This document shows positions 6,883 to 14,285 of a stretch of DNA of 24,037 bases, piece after piece. Made by a program: the position numbers and the translations under genes. The notes under the pieces are model-generated. The model made no database searches, was not told the DNA's origin, and was given only the letters and a program-made list of their open reading frames with translations. Each line of letters opens with the position of its first letter. Within the stretch, counting starts at the first letter, position 1. This stretch comes from B3-G11 sp036985855 (GTDB taxonomy: Bacteria > Actinomycetota > Acidimicrobiia > Spongiisociales > UBA5794): NCBI GenBank assembly GCA_036985855.1, contig BTQL01000033.1:1-24037 (forward strand). Direction: 5' to 3'.

Positions 6883-7623
6883 ATGCCAGATACCAAGAAA
6901 CTGCTCGCCGAGCTTTTCGGTTCCTACATTCTGTTGGCAATCGGTGGATTTGCGATCGTATCCACCGCACTCGGCATTGACGGATCCGTGGTGATTCCGC
7001 TCGGCTTCGGTCTTGGTTTGATGATCGGCCTGTACATGTTCGGTGAGATATCCGGCGGGCACTACAACCCGGCTGTGAGCCTTGGAGCGTTGCTCGACGG
7101 TCGAATCGACGTGGTGACGTTCGGGGCGTACGTGGTCGCCCAAATCATCGGATTCGTACTGGCTGGCTATACGATCGCTTGGGCCTTCGGAGAGCAAGCA
7201 GCGGCTTTGACGATGACTCTGCCGAACGCGGCTGCTGGAGTCTCGGACATCGACACGATCTTGCTGGAGGCCCTGGGAACCGCGCTCCTGGTTGGCGTGA
7301 TCCTGCGGGTTACCAAGAGCGACATGGTCGGCTCGACTGCGTTCCTCGGTATCGGTCTCACACTTGCAGCGCTCGCTATTGCGTTCGGTGGATTCACCGG
7401 TGGATCGTTCAACCCCGGACGGTCGATCGGCTCCGCTGTCGCCGGTGGCGATCTCTCTCAAGTCTGGATCTATCTCGTCGGCCCACTGCTCGGTGGGATT
7501 GTTGGTTGGGGCGCCTACAGGGTCACGGTTCTCGACGCAGAAGAACACACCGAAGAGGCCCCGGAACTAGACGCAGAGGACGTCGTGGAAGACTATCTGG
7601 TAGGAGAATCGGGCTCCGAGTAG
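6883..7623 (+). CDS. aquaporin / MIP-family channel
   Basis: This 246-residue protein has six transmembrane segments and two re-entrant loops. The first pore motif is canonical (G-G-H-Y-N-P-A-V, Asn62-Pro-Ala64); the second is N-P-G-R at 177-180, with Gly179 replacing the usual Ala. Aligned to AqpZ, the selectivity-filter positions read Phe42, Ala165 (usually His), Gly174 and Arg180, a wider and less polar filter than a water-only channel, so water, glycerol or another small neutral solute is possible. A 30-residue acidic tail follows the last helix. The start is fixed by GGGAGGAAG at 6872-6880. A strong terminator follows at 7643. Confidence 0.93.
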   Translation: MPDTKKLLAELFGSYILLAIGGFAIVSTALGIDGSVVIPLGFGLGLMIGLYMFGEISGGHYNPAVSLGALLDGRIDVVTFGAYVVAQIIGFVLAGYTIAWAFGEQAAALTMTLPNAAAGVSDIDTILLEALGTALLVGVILRVTKSDMVGSTAFLGIGLTLAALAIAFGGFTGGSFNPGRSIGSAVAGGDLSQVWIYLVGPLLGGIVGWGAYRVTVLDAEEHTEEAPELDAEDVVEDYLVGESGSE

Positions 7624-7642
7624 GCCGAAGAGACCGCAAAGA

Positions 7643-7671
7643 AAGGAGGGCCGGAATCTCCGGCCCTCCTT
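7643..7671 (+). terminator. strong hairpin terminator after the aquaporin gene
   Basis: AAGGAGGGCCGG (7643-7654) pairs perfectly with CCGGCCCTCCTT (7660-7671), a 12-bp stem with loop AATCT. It ends with a short T-rich stretch (TTCGTTG), 20 bases after the aquaporin stop. It also lies beyond the 3' end of rnpB on the other strand, so it may serve both. Confidence 0.85.
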
Positions 7672-7680
7672 CGTTGTAAC

Positions 7681-7715
7681 CGATACCTGACGCCTGATAC
7701 CCGATACGTGACAAA
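7681..7715. repeat. five degenerate heptamers next to the 3' end of rnpB
   Basis: CGATACC, TGACGCC, TGATACC, CGATACG and TGACAAA follow one another in exact 7-base phase between the aquaporin terminator and the rnpB 3' end. They share a (T/C)GA(T/C)... core with the heptamers at 934 and 6758. Confidence 0.65.
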
Positions 7716-7716
7716 C

Positions 7717-8119
<403 letters not shown>

Positions 8120-8126
8120 AGAAAGA

Positions 8127-8156
8127 AACCTAGCGGACGAGCGCCCGTTCCGGTCA
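8127..8156 (-). promoter_or_regulatory. possible rnpB promoter
   Basis: On the minus strand TGACCG (8151-8156) and TAGGTT (8127-8132) are separated by 18 bases and lie just upstream of the rnpB 5' end at 8119, in the right place for -35 and -10 boxes. The matches are weak. It touches the stop codon of the preceding membrane-protein gene. Confidence 0.35.
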
Positions 8157-8504
8157 TCTGTGTCGCCTTCGTTCAGCGAGTTCCGCACCCGCTGAGCCAC
8201 CGAAGATCGCTAGGAAACCGAGCAGTACAAGTCCGAAGATGTTCGCACCCGCCCCTGCGGCGATCGTCGCTGCCGCGATGATGAAGAACAGGGACAGGGC
8301 AGCGACCCCTCCCGCTGTGATCCCGTGGATGAGCGAGAAGCGGCCGGCAACGTACCCGGCGACGACGAAACCGAGCGATTGGATGATGATCTGGGTTACG
8401 AGATTCCCACCAAGCGAACCACTGAACGCGAACAATACGAATGAAGCCACCAATCCGCTTGCGGCTCCGAACACGATCCCTGCCCAATGTAGCTCTCTCA
8501 GCAC
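8154..8504 (-). CDS. small four-helix membrane protein, unknown function
   Basis: This 116-residue protein is almost entirely hydrophobic with about four transmembrane segments: roughly 7-28, 36-53, 63-83 and 88-106. Glycine-rich helices and a short basic tail (AERRRHR) point to a cytoplasmic C-terminus. It resembles the small hypothetical four-helix proteins annotated in many Gram-positive genomes, but I cannot name a family with certainty. The start is GTG at 8504, 13 bases after the upstream gamma-glutamylcyclotransferase-like gene ends, so the two are likely co-transcribed. rnpB follows 34 bases downstream on the same strand. Confidence 0.62.
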   Translation of the reverse strand: MLRELHWAGIVFGAASGLVASFVLFAFSGSLGGNLVTQIIIQSLGFVVAGYVAGRFSLIHGITAGGVAALSLFFIIAAATIAAGAGANIFGLVLLGFLAIFGGSAGAELAERRRHR

Positions 8505-8517
8505 CGAGTCACCGTTC

Positions 8518-8955
8518 CTACGCCAGATGATCCTGTAGTCCTACCACCCAACCCGCCGGTAGACCCCAGTGTTTGGATCCGCTGACCATGATCGAGAGAT
8601 ATTCGTGGGATGGCGCGAGACTCACCTCGGTTTCCAGATCCGCAAGATGGGTGGTCACGCAGTGCCTCTTTCCTGAGCGATCGATGGCATCGATGTTCGT
8701 CTGCGATCGCCCTTCCTCTGCTTCAACCGTGTCGATCGCGGACATGTCTCCGTCCGCGACACGGTACACAACACCCCAGACCGTGCTCCCGGGATCGGGC
8801 GCAGCTGTCGGAAGGCCACCGTTCCAGCTGCGTCCTGTGATCGGGAAGAACAGCCCCCACTCCGGAAGATGCGCTATGTATTCGAACGTGGCATTCGGGG
8901 CGACCTCGGCCATGTGTTCAGGAGCGATTCGCGCTGTGTATGCGAAGTAGAGCAC
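8518..8955 (-). CDS. gamma-glutamylcyclotransferase-like (AIG2/GGCT fold) protein
   Basis: This 145-residue protein fits the GGCT/AIG2 family. The N-terminal substrate loop (YFAYGSN in well-studied members) reads L-Y-F-A-Y-T-A-R. The central WGVVYRVADGDMSAIDTVEAEEG matches the region that holds the catalytic glutamate, and ITGRSWNGGLPTAAPDPGSTVWG precedes it. Family enzymes release 5-oxoproline from gamma-glutamyl compounds; many members have unknown substrates, and the altered loop makes the exact reaction uncertain. The GTG start at 8955 is chosen because GGGAGG (8961-8966) lies five bases upstream; the open frame continues to 9063 but looks untranslated. Confidence 0.8.
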   Translation of the reverse strand: MLYFAYTARIAPEHMAEVAPNATFEYIAHLPEWGLFFPITGRSWNGGLPTAAPDPGSTVWGVVYRVADGDMSAIDTVEAEEGRSQTNIDAIDRSGKRHCVTTHLADLETEVSLAPSHEYLSIMVSGSKHWGLPAGWVVGLQDHLA

Positions 8956-9096
8956 AGTATCCTCCCTGAGTTCCCGGCCTTTCAGCCGGCAATGGTAGAG
9001 AGTCGATGACGTCGCACCAACAGGGCTGTCGGGAACCGATCGACTGCCCGGAGCGTCATACATGCATACGACGACAAGAAGTGAGGTACGCCCGTC

Positions 9097-9369
9097 ATGA
9101 ACACGATGGACGACACCCTGGAATTCAACATATTCGATGTCCCGATCCTGGACGAGCGCCCTTGGGCTGTTTTCGCAGCGTGTAAGGACGAGAAGAGCAT
9201 GACGTTCTTTCCCCAGTCCAAAGAAGAGGAAATGAAGGCGCTCGCCATCTGCAGAATCTGTCCCGTTCGTGAGGACTGCCTCGACAACGCACTCGAGACC
9301 AACGAGCGATACGGCGTGTGGGGTGCCACCACCGAAAAGGAACGGCGAAAGCTGGCAAGGCTTCGGTAG
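9097..9369 (+). CDS. WhiB-family [4Fe-4S] transcriptional regulator
   Basis: This 90-residue protein has the four WhiB cysteines: Cys29, then Cys52-x2-Cys55 and Cys61 in ICRICPVREDC. These ligate an iron-sulfur cluster that senses redox or nitric oxide. The G(V/I)WGG turn appears as G-V-W-G-A, and a basic tail (KERRKLARLR) provides DNA contact. WhiB proteins are found in actinobacteria and their phages, which supports the taxonomic placement. A GTGAGG ribosome site lies upstream; ATG 9106 is a possible alternative start. It diverges from the GGCT-like gene across about 140 bases in which I see no confident promoter. Confidence 0.95.
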   Translation: MNTMDDTLEFNIFDVPILDERPWAVFAACKDEKSMTFFPQSKEEEMKALAICRICPVREDCLDNALETNERYGVWGATTEKERRKLARLR

Positions 9370-9434
9370 ACGGTACGCTCGCTGGCACTCGCTGACGGTG
9401 GACAGCAGACCGAGTTCTCAACTGTCAACGGGTT

Positions 9435-11816
9435 TCACACTCCCCGCTCCCGTACCACCGCTCCGATGTCGAGGCGTTTGACCGATCTGACTCCCGGTAT
9501 GAGCGAGAGCATCGCAACGGCCAACATCGAGAGCGCGGCGACCGCGATCGTCACGGGGCGGATCGCGAGCGCGAAAGTGAAAGAATCGTTGTTGTACGAC
9601 GTCATGAACAGCCCCGATATCCAGATCCCGAGCAGTACGCCGGGGATGATCCCAAGAGAGGTGAGGAGTAGATTCTCACCGACGATCATCCAAGCAATCG
9701 TGCGATCGGCCATCCCGCTCGCTTTGAGTGTTGCAAACTCAGTTGACCGCTCCGCGATATTCACCGAGATCGTGTTGAACATGAGCGAGAACGCCATCAG
9801 ACCGCCGAAAATGAGCATGATCCCGACGAAGGCATAGAACAGGCCGAGGAACTGTTGGGTCAGCTCGTAGAGCGTTCGTGCATCCTGGACCCCGAGGACA
9901 CCCGGGATGCTCTCGATGGTCGTGATCGTTGTTGTTCGGCTCGAGGTCGAGTCGAACAACGCCATGGCCGAGGTCACCGTTGGCGCCGCCATGAGGCGTT
10001 CGGGGTCGTCGATCCCTGCGTCGCGCAATGCGTCTGTGATGACGCCGTACCTCGCGTACAGAGGGATCCCGAGCGGCTCGTCCACGAATTCGACGAGTTC
10101 GAGCACGATTGTCACGTCGTGAGTTGGCAGATCGATCCGGAGAAGGTCTCCTTCTTCTACGCCAAGTTTGTCCCCGAGTGCCCGCCCGGCGAGTATGCCT
10201 GTCGACGGGAGCGTGCCCGACGGGTTGGTCCAGCCGTGCATCTGCGTGTTCTGCTCGAACCCCTGGAGTGTTGTGGAGAGCGTGTCGCCGTTTCTGGTGA
10301 TTGACGCGCTGAAGCCGGCAACGGGCTCGGCGCGTGTTACGCCTCTGACGGCACTGATGTCGGCGAGCAGGTCTGTGGTCAAAGATTCTGACGGGATCAC
10401 TGAGGCATCTTGCAGGGCGATCTCGTTGAACTGGCTGTCGATGAGACTGACGATGGTGTCGATCATTCCTCCTGAAGCGAGGACCAGGATCAGCGCGAGC
10501 ACGATGCCAAGAATCGTCGACAAACTTCGTCGTTTGGATCGGCCGATACCGCGGAGTGTCATCCGCGTTCGCACGGACAGATTTGAGACGGGTGGGAAGG
10601 CCCTCTCGAGCAAGCTCGCGCCGCCGGACATCAAAGGGGCCGCACCTCGCATCGCTTCGGCCGGAGCGATCTTGTACGCGGCGCGCGCCGGAACGAGTGA
10701 GGACACGATTCCGGCACCCACTCCGAAGAGAAGACCCACGACGATGGTGAACGGCCGGATCACGACGACTGTGTCGGGAATGTCGAGTTCCCCCGTGTAC
10801 AGGCTTGTCATCAGGGCGCCGGAGACGACACCGAGCAGCACACCGATGATTGCACCGACCGCACCGATCCACAGACCAAAGCCGAGATAGTGCCTCCGCA
10901 GCTCACGGGCCGTCATGCCGGATGCTCGGAGCGTCCCGATGATCGATCGCTGCGAGAACACGACCCGTGTGAGCAGCACGTAGACAGCCATCCCTGCAGC
11001 GGTGAGGAAGAGGATCGGGAAAAAGACTGCCATCTGACCGAAACCCTCAACGTCGAGTTGGAGCGTGGAGTTGGATGGCTGATCCGCCTGAGTGACGATG
11101 CTCGTCGCACCGGCGTCTGTCGCTGCCTCATGGACCAGTGCGTCGATGTTCTCCGTCACGACGTCTTCGTCATACAGCACAAGCGTTTCGCGAATCGATA
11201 CCGACGGTGGAAGCTGGGCGACGGCATCTTCATCGACGAAGAACACACCGAACTGCTCTGGATCCGCGAAGATCTCCTGTGTGCTGGGCGCCGGCCAGAT
11301 GTACTCGGCAGAGGCCGCGATTCCGGTGAGTGTGAAGTCCTGACCGGAACCGACAACAACGGTGAGTTTGTCGTCCACTCCGAGCTCGAATGTCCGGGCA
11401 ATATGCACCTCGGCAACGGCCTCGAAGCTGCCGTCTGGGCCGAGGTACTCACCTTCCTGAACGTCGATTCGGTTCACGTCGGGCTGGTTTCCAGCCGGCA
11501 TGCCGATCAGTCTGCCTCTGAGCGTGTTGGGCCCGATGGTTATCGGCAGATCCGCGCTGTGCCTGACGGTGATCGTTTGAACACCAGAGATCGCACGGAG
11601 CGTGCTGGTGAGATCCTCGTCGCCGCCGCTGATCGTCATGTCTGCGAACGCAAGCCGATCGTAGGTTTGCTCGTAGCTGGCCGTGAGGTTTCGGTATGAG
11701 TCGTACGTGGCAGCGAACATCATGACGCCGATGACGACGGTTGCTCCGACCGCAAGGAACTGCCACCGCTGCTGCTTCATGTCCCTGCGTCGCTTGCGAG
11801 AGAGGTGACTCACCAC
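9435..11816 (-). CDS. ABC transporter permease, FtsX/MacB type with two FtsX domains
   Basis: This 793-residue protein has an N-terminal transmembrane helix (about 20-40), a large extracytoplasmic domain of the MacB_PCD type (about 45-250), a first FtsX domain of three helices (about 260-390), a second helix and extracytoplasmic domain (about 430-650), and a second FtsX domain (about 655-785) ending SVKRLDIGAVVRERGV. This is the standard actinobacterial fused permease that partners a LolD/MacB-like ATPase. Such systems move lipids, peptides or drugs, or transmit force to cell-wall enzymes; the substrate is unknown. Adjacent GTG codons at 11816 and 11813 are both possible starts; the second gives the typical GTGA overlap with the ATPase stop. 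Confidence 0.93.
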   Translation of the reverse strand: MVSHLSRKRRRDMKQQRWQFLAVGATVVIGVMMFAATYDSYRNLTASYEQTYDRLAFADMTISGGDEDLTSTLRAISGVQTITVRHSADLPITIGPNTLRGRLIGMPAGNQPDVNRIDVQEGEYLGPDGSFEAVAEVHIARTFELGVDDKLTVVVGSGQDFTLTGIAASAEYIWPAPSTQEIFADPEQFGVFFVDEDAVAQLPPSVSIRETLVLYDEDVVTENIDALVHEAATDAGATSIVTQADQPSNSTLQLDVEGFGQMAVFFPILFLTAAGMAVYVLLTRVVFSQRSIIGTLRASGMTARELRRHYLGFGLWIGAVGAIIGVLLGVVSGALMTSLYTGELDIPDTVVVIRPFTIVVGLLFGVGAGIVSSLVPARAAYKIAPAEAMRGAAPLMSGGASLLERAFPPVSNLSVRTRMTLRGIGRSKRRSLSTILGIVLALILVLASGGMIDTIVSLIDSQFNEIALQDASVIPSESLTTDLLADISAVRGVTRAEPVAGFSASITRNGDTLSTTLQGFEQNTQMHGWTNPSGTLPSTGILAGRALGDKLGVEEGDLLRIDLPTHDVTIVLELVEFVDEPLGIPLYARYGVITDALRDAGIDDPERLMAAPTVTSAMALFDSTSSRTTTITTIESIPGVLGVQDARTLYELTQQFLGLFYAFVGIMLIFGGLMAFSLMFNTISVNIAERSTEFATLKASGMADRTIAWMIVGENLLLTSLGIIPGVLLGIWISGLFMTSYNNDSFTFALAIRPVTIAVAALSMLAVAMLSLIPGVRSVKRLDIGAVVRERGV

Positions 11817-12523
11817 CTCAACTCCGCGGCGGGGGTGGGACTCCGGTTGATTTCGTCACTGACGATCTTTCCGTCTCTGAGCTTGATGACCCGATCCGCC
11901 ATTTCTGCGATCGTCGAGTTGTGCGTGACGAGGAACACGGTGCGGTCCTCGCCTTCGGTAGTTGTCTTCAGTAGCTCGAGAATCGTCCGACCGGTCTCGA
12001 GGTCGAGGGATCCCGTGGGCTCGTCGCAGAGGAGCAGCGGAGGATTCTTCACGATGCCGCGCGCTATCGCGACGCGCTGCTGTTGACCGCCGGACATCTC
12101 GCCAGGGAAGTGTCCTACCCGGTCTGTCAGGCCGACGTTCGCAAGTACTGTCTCTGAGCGTTGTTCTGGATTCGCCCCGGTGATCTCAGCGATGAGGGCT
12201 ACGTTCTCGTGGGCGGTGAGCGTAGGAACGAGGTTGTAGAACTGGAAGACGAATCCGACCGTTGACCTTCGGTACTCGGTCCGTTCCTTGTCGGACATTC
12301 CGGCGATCTCCTCGCCATCGACCTGGAGGCTTCCGGAGGTTGCAGGTTCGAGGGCTCCGATCTGATTGAGGAGCGTCGTCTTGCCTGATCCTGAAGGACC
12401 GAGGAGGACAACGAACTCGCCCGAGTCGATGGTGAAAGAGACGCCGTCGAGCGCTCTCGTTGCCGTGACGCCCTCGCCGTAGATCTTGGTCAGCTCTTCG
12501 GCAACGATGAGCGGCTCGTTCAC
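11810..12523 (-). CDS. ABC transporter ATP-binding protein (LolD/MacB type)
   Basis: From the GTG at 12523 this is a 237-residue ATPase. Walker A is G-P-S-G-S-G-K-T (42-49), the Q-loop glutamine is at about 94 in VFQFYNLVP, the signature is M-S-G-G-Q (143-147), Walker B is L-L-L-C-D-E-P-T-G (163-171), and an H-loop histidine (VTHN) follows. It powers the permease encoded directly downstream, with which it overlaps by about four bases. The start is chosen from a GAGG ribosome site and because the upstream residues to 12613 are not conserved-looking. It diverges from trpD; an inverted repeat lies 26 bases upstream of this start. Confidence 0.94.
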   Translation of the reverse strand: MNEPLIVAEELTKIYGEGVTATRALDGVSFTIDSGEFVVLLGPSGSGKTTLLNQIGALEPATSGSLQVDGEEIAGMSDKERTEYRRSTVGFVFQFYNLVPTLTAHENVALIAEITGANPEQRSETVLANVGLTDRVGHFPGEMSGGQQQRVAIARGIVKNPPLLLCDEPTGSLDLETGRTILELLKTTTEGEDRTVFLVTHNSTIAEMADRVIKLRDGKIVSDEINRSPTPAAELRW

Positions 12524-12548
12524 TTTGGCCTCGATTCCGATTCCGTCC

Positions 12549-12575
12549 GTAGACGTCAATTCTACTGACGTGGAC
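12549..12575. promoter_or_regulatory. inverted repeat between the ABC transporter and trpD
   Basis: GTAGACGTCA (12549-12558) and TGACGTGGAC (12566-12575) form an inverted repeat matching at 8 of 10 positions around a 7-nt spacer. It sits in the 130-base divergent gap just upstream of the ATPase start, a position suited to a dimeric repressor. The remainder of the gap shows no strong promoter match. Confidence 0.4.
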
Positions 12576-12652
12576 GCGCACGGTTTCTGTTCGGTCCCGT
12601 GGATTCGTCTCATGATGGGACCAGGTCGCTTTGGGGTCTAATGTGTTCGTCT

Positions 12653-13687
12653 ATGAGCGACTTCCAATGGCAGACGGTGCTTGGTCCACTCACGAACTGT
12701 GAAGACATCGGTCGGGACCAGGCAGGTGCAGCTGTGGGTGAGATCATGGCCGGCGCAGCCAGTCCATCCCAGATAGCGGCCTTTGTCGCCGCGATGCGAA
12801 CCAAACGCGAGTCTGCCGAGGAGATGGCCGGGATGGTCGACGCGATGATGGATGTCGCGATCACCGTGGACGTTCCAGGAATCGTCGTCGACATCGTCGG
12901 AACGGGAGGCGACGGATTCGGGACCTTCAACATCTCAACGACAGCCTCGTTCATCGCAGCCGGAGCGGGGGCGAAGGTAGCGAAACATGGGAATCGCGCT
13001 GCCTCCTCAAAGACCGGTTCAGCGGACCTGCTGGAATCCTTCGGATTCGATCTCGAACTTGGGCCGGATCAGGTGGCGGCGATGATCGATGAGAGCGGGT
13101 TTGGCTTCTTCTTTGCTCCACGGTATCACCCCGCGATGCGCCATGTCGCTCCTGTTCGCAGAGAGCTCGGCATACGAACCGTCTTCAACTTCCTTGGCCC
13201 CTTGTGCAATCCTGCCGGCGCCCGTATGTCGATCGGCACATCAGATCCCGAAATGGCGAGGTTGATGGTCGATGTGCTCGCAGCCCGCGGCGTTGACCGT
13301 GCGTTCGTTGTGTATGGCGAGGATGGACTTGACGAAGTAACCACGACGGCTCCGACACGGATCTTCCGCCTCGCCGAAGGCGAGATCACGGAGGCTGAAT
13401 TCACACCCGAGGACTTCGGTGTCTCGCGAGCTTCCATGAGTGATCTCGTGGGTGGTGATGCCGAAGAGAACATGGCGATCACAAGAGCGGTGCTCGAAGG
13501 GACCGAAGGCGCGCGGAGGGACATCGCTCTCGTCAACGCGGCACCAGCCATCGTTCTGGCAGAGCTCGCGACAGGATTCGACGATGCGATGGATATCGCT
13601 GCTGAGGCAATCGACAGTGGCCGTGCAGCGAGGGCTCTCGAGGACTCCCTTGCGTTCAGTCGAGCTTCGGCCGGATCGTCTCGGTAG
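12653..13687 (+). CDS. trpD: anthranilate phosphoribosyltransferase
   Basis: This 344-residue enzyme joins anthranilate to phosphoribosyl pyrophosphate in the second step of tryptophan synthesis. Signature motifs are all present: G-T-G-G-D-G at 83-88 for the PRPP pyrophosphate, N-I-S-T at 93-96, K-H-G-N-R-A-A-S-S-K-T-G-S-A-D at 111-125, the F-A-P-R-Y-H-P-A-M-R-H segment, and FNFLGPLCNPA. Length is normal. The ATG at 12653 is chosen; the open frame extends 18 codons upstream with no family similarity. No other trp gene is in the window. The next gene, the thioredoxin-like lipoprotein, starts 26 bases after its stop on the same strand. Confidence 0.96.
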   Translation: MSDFQWQTVLGPLTNCEDIGRDQAGAAVGEIMAGAASPSQIAAFVAAMRTKRESAEEMAGMVDAMMDVAITVDVPGIVVDIVGTGGDGFGTFNISTTASFIAAGAGAKVAKHGNRAASSKTGSADLLESFGFDLELGPDQVAAMIDESGFGFFFAPRYHPAMRHVAPVRRELGIRTVFNFLGPLCNPAGARMSIGTSDPEMARLMVDVLAARGVDRAFVVYGEDGLDEVTTTAPTRIFRLAEGEITEAEFTPEDFGVSRASMSDLVGGDAEENMAITRAVLEGTEGARRDIALVNAAPAIVLAELATGFDDAMDIAAEAIDSGRAARALEDSLAFSRASAGSSR

Positions 13688-13713
13688 ACCGAGTCCTCTT
13701 GTACCGTGCGGCC

Positions 13714-14271
13714 ATGAAACGCATCCTGTTGGTTGTCGCAGCGCTCGGTTTGGTCGCCTCGGCCTGTAGCGGTTCTAGTGTCGATGAATCGGACGCGCCG
13801 GCGGTGGAGAACTCGAATTCCGACACCGTGGAAGCAACGACCGCGTCCAACTCGAAGCCGGAGGGGCGAACTGCGCCGGACTTCGTTCTTGCACTCGAGC
13901 CAAGCGGTGAATTCGTGCTCAGCCAGGAGGCCAAACCCGTCTACATGATCTTTTGGGCCGAGTGGTGAAGCGTTTGCCGACGGGAGTTGCCCGTCGTTGA
14001 CAAGGTGGCCAACGACTACCTCGATGAGGTGACGTTCGTCGCCATTGCGGGAAGAGGTGGTCTTGATGCTGCCCGCGAACGTGCGGAAACGTTGTTCTCC
14101 GACAACGTCTTGTGGGGTCTCGACGACAGCATCTGGGAGCTCTATGGCGTTCCCGGCCAGCCGGCGTCTGTTTTGGTCACGGACGGGGTGATCGTCGATG
14201 TGTGGTTCGGCCAGCTGGCCGAACCAGAGATGCGGAAGCGACTCGACAATCTGGTCGCGCTCAGCTCGTAG
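13714..14271 (+). CDS. thioredoxin-fold lipoprotein with in-frame TGA at the active site; putative selenoprotein (UxxC)
   Basis: Reading from ATG 13714 gives a lipoprotein signal ending VASAC (Cys18), a Ser/Asp/Glu linker, and then the start of a TlpA/AhpC-like domain (APDFVLALEPSGEF, KPVYMIFWAEW). Codon 85 is TGA (13966-13968). The same frame continues without further interruption as S-V-C-R-R-E-L-P-V-V-D-K-V, then a normal thioredoxin C-terminal half with the cis-proline at about residue 150 (PGQPASVLV), ending at 14271, 185 codons in all. TGA falls exactly where the first Cys of WCxxC belongs, giving W-U-S-V-C. Neighbouring genes use TGA as an ordinary stop, so only local recoding to selenocysteine would make a full protein. 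A SECIS-like hairpin follows the TGA. Alternatives are a point-mutated pseudogene (TGC or TGT to TGA) or a sequence error. Sec synthesis genes are not in this window. Confidence 0.8.
13966..13996 (+). promoter_or_regulatory. TGA codon with SECIS-like hairpin
   Basis: TGA at 13966-13968 is followed, after nine bases, by CGACGGG (13978-13984) paired perfectly with CCCGTCG (13990-13996) around the loop AGTTG. The apical loop begins 17 bases after the TGA and has G at its second position, followed by T. Bacterial SECIS elements lie within the coding region just downstream of UGA, with the loop about 16-37 bases away and a G in its first two positions; E. coli fdhF has a similar spacing and a GGUCU loop. 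The fit is good but there is no consensus-level proof. Confidence 0.65.
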
Positions 14272-14285
14272 GCGAGCCACCAGTC

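Noticed and set aside
9739..10872. 377-codon minus-strand open frame inside the permease gene
   Set aside because: It is an alternative frame of the permease with Arg-rich content and no motif.
13699..13968. Stand-alone 84-89 residue lipoprotein ending at the TGA
   Set aside because: It stops in the middle of a thioredoxin active site, and the same frame continues with the matching second half of the domain; treating it as complete would hide the likely Sec codon.
13966..13968. UGA reassigned to tryptophan or cysteine throughout the genome
   Set aside because: Neighbouring genes end at TGA in tight ATGA/GTGA overlaps with the next gene, so TGA is a normal stop here.
13987..14271. Separate ORF starting at TTG 13987
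   Set aside because: It is the C-terminal half of the thioredoxin-fold protein; no ribosome site precedes the TTG, and the frame matches the upstream half.
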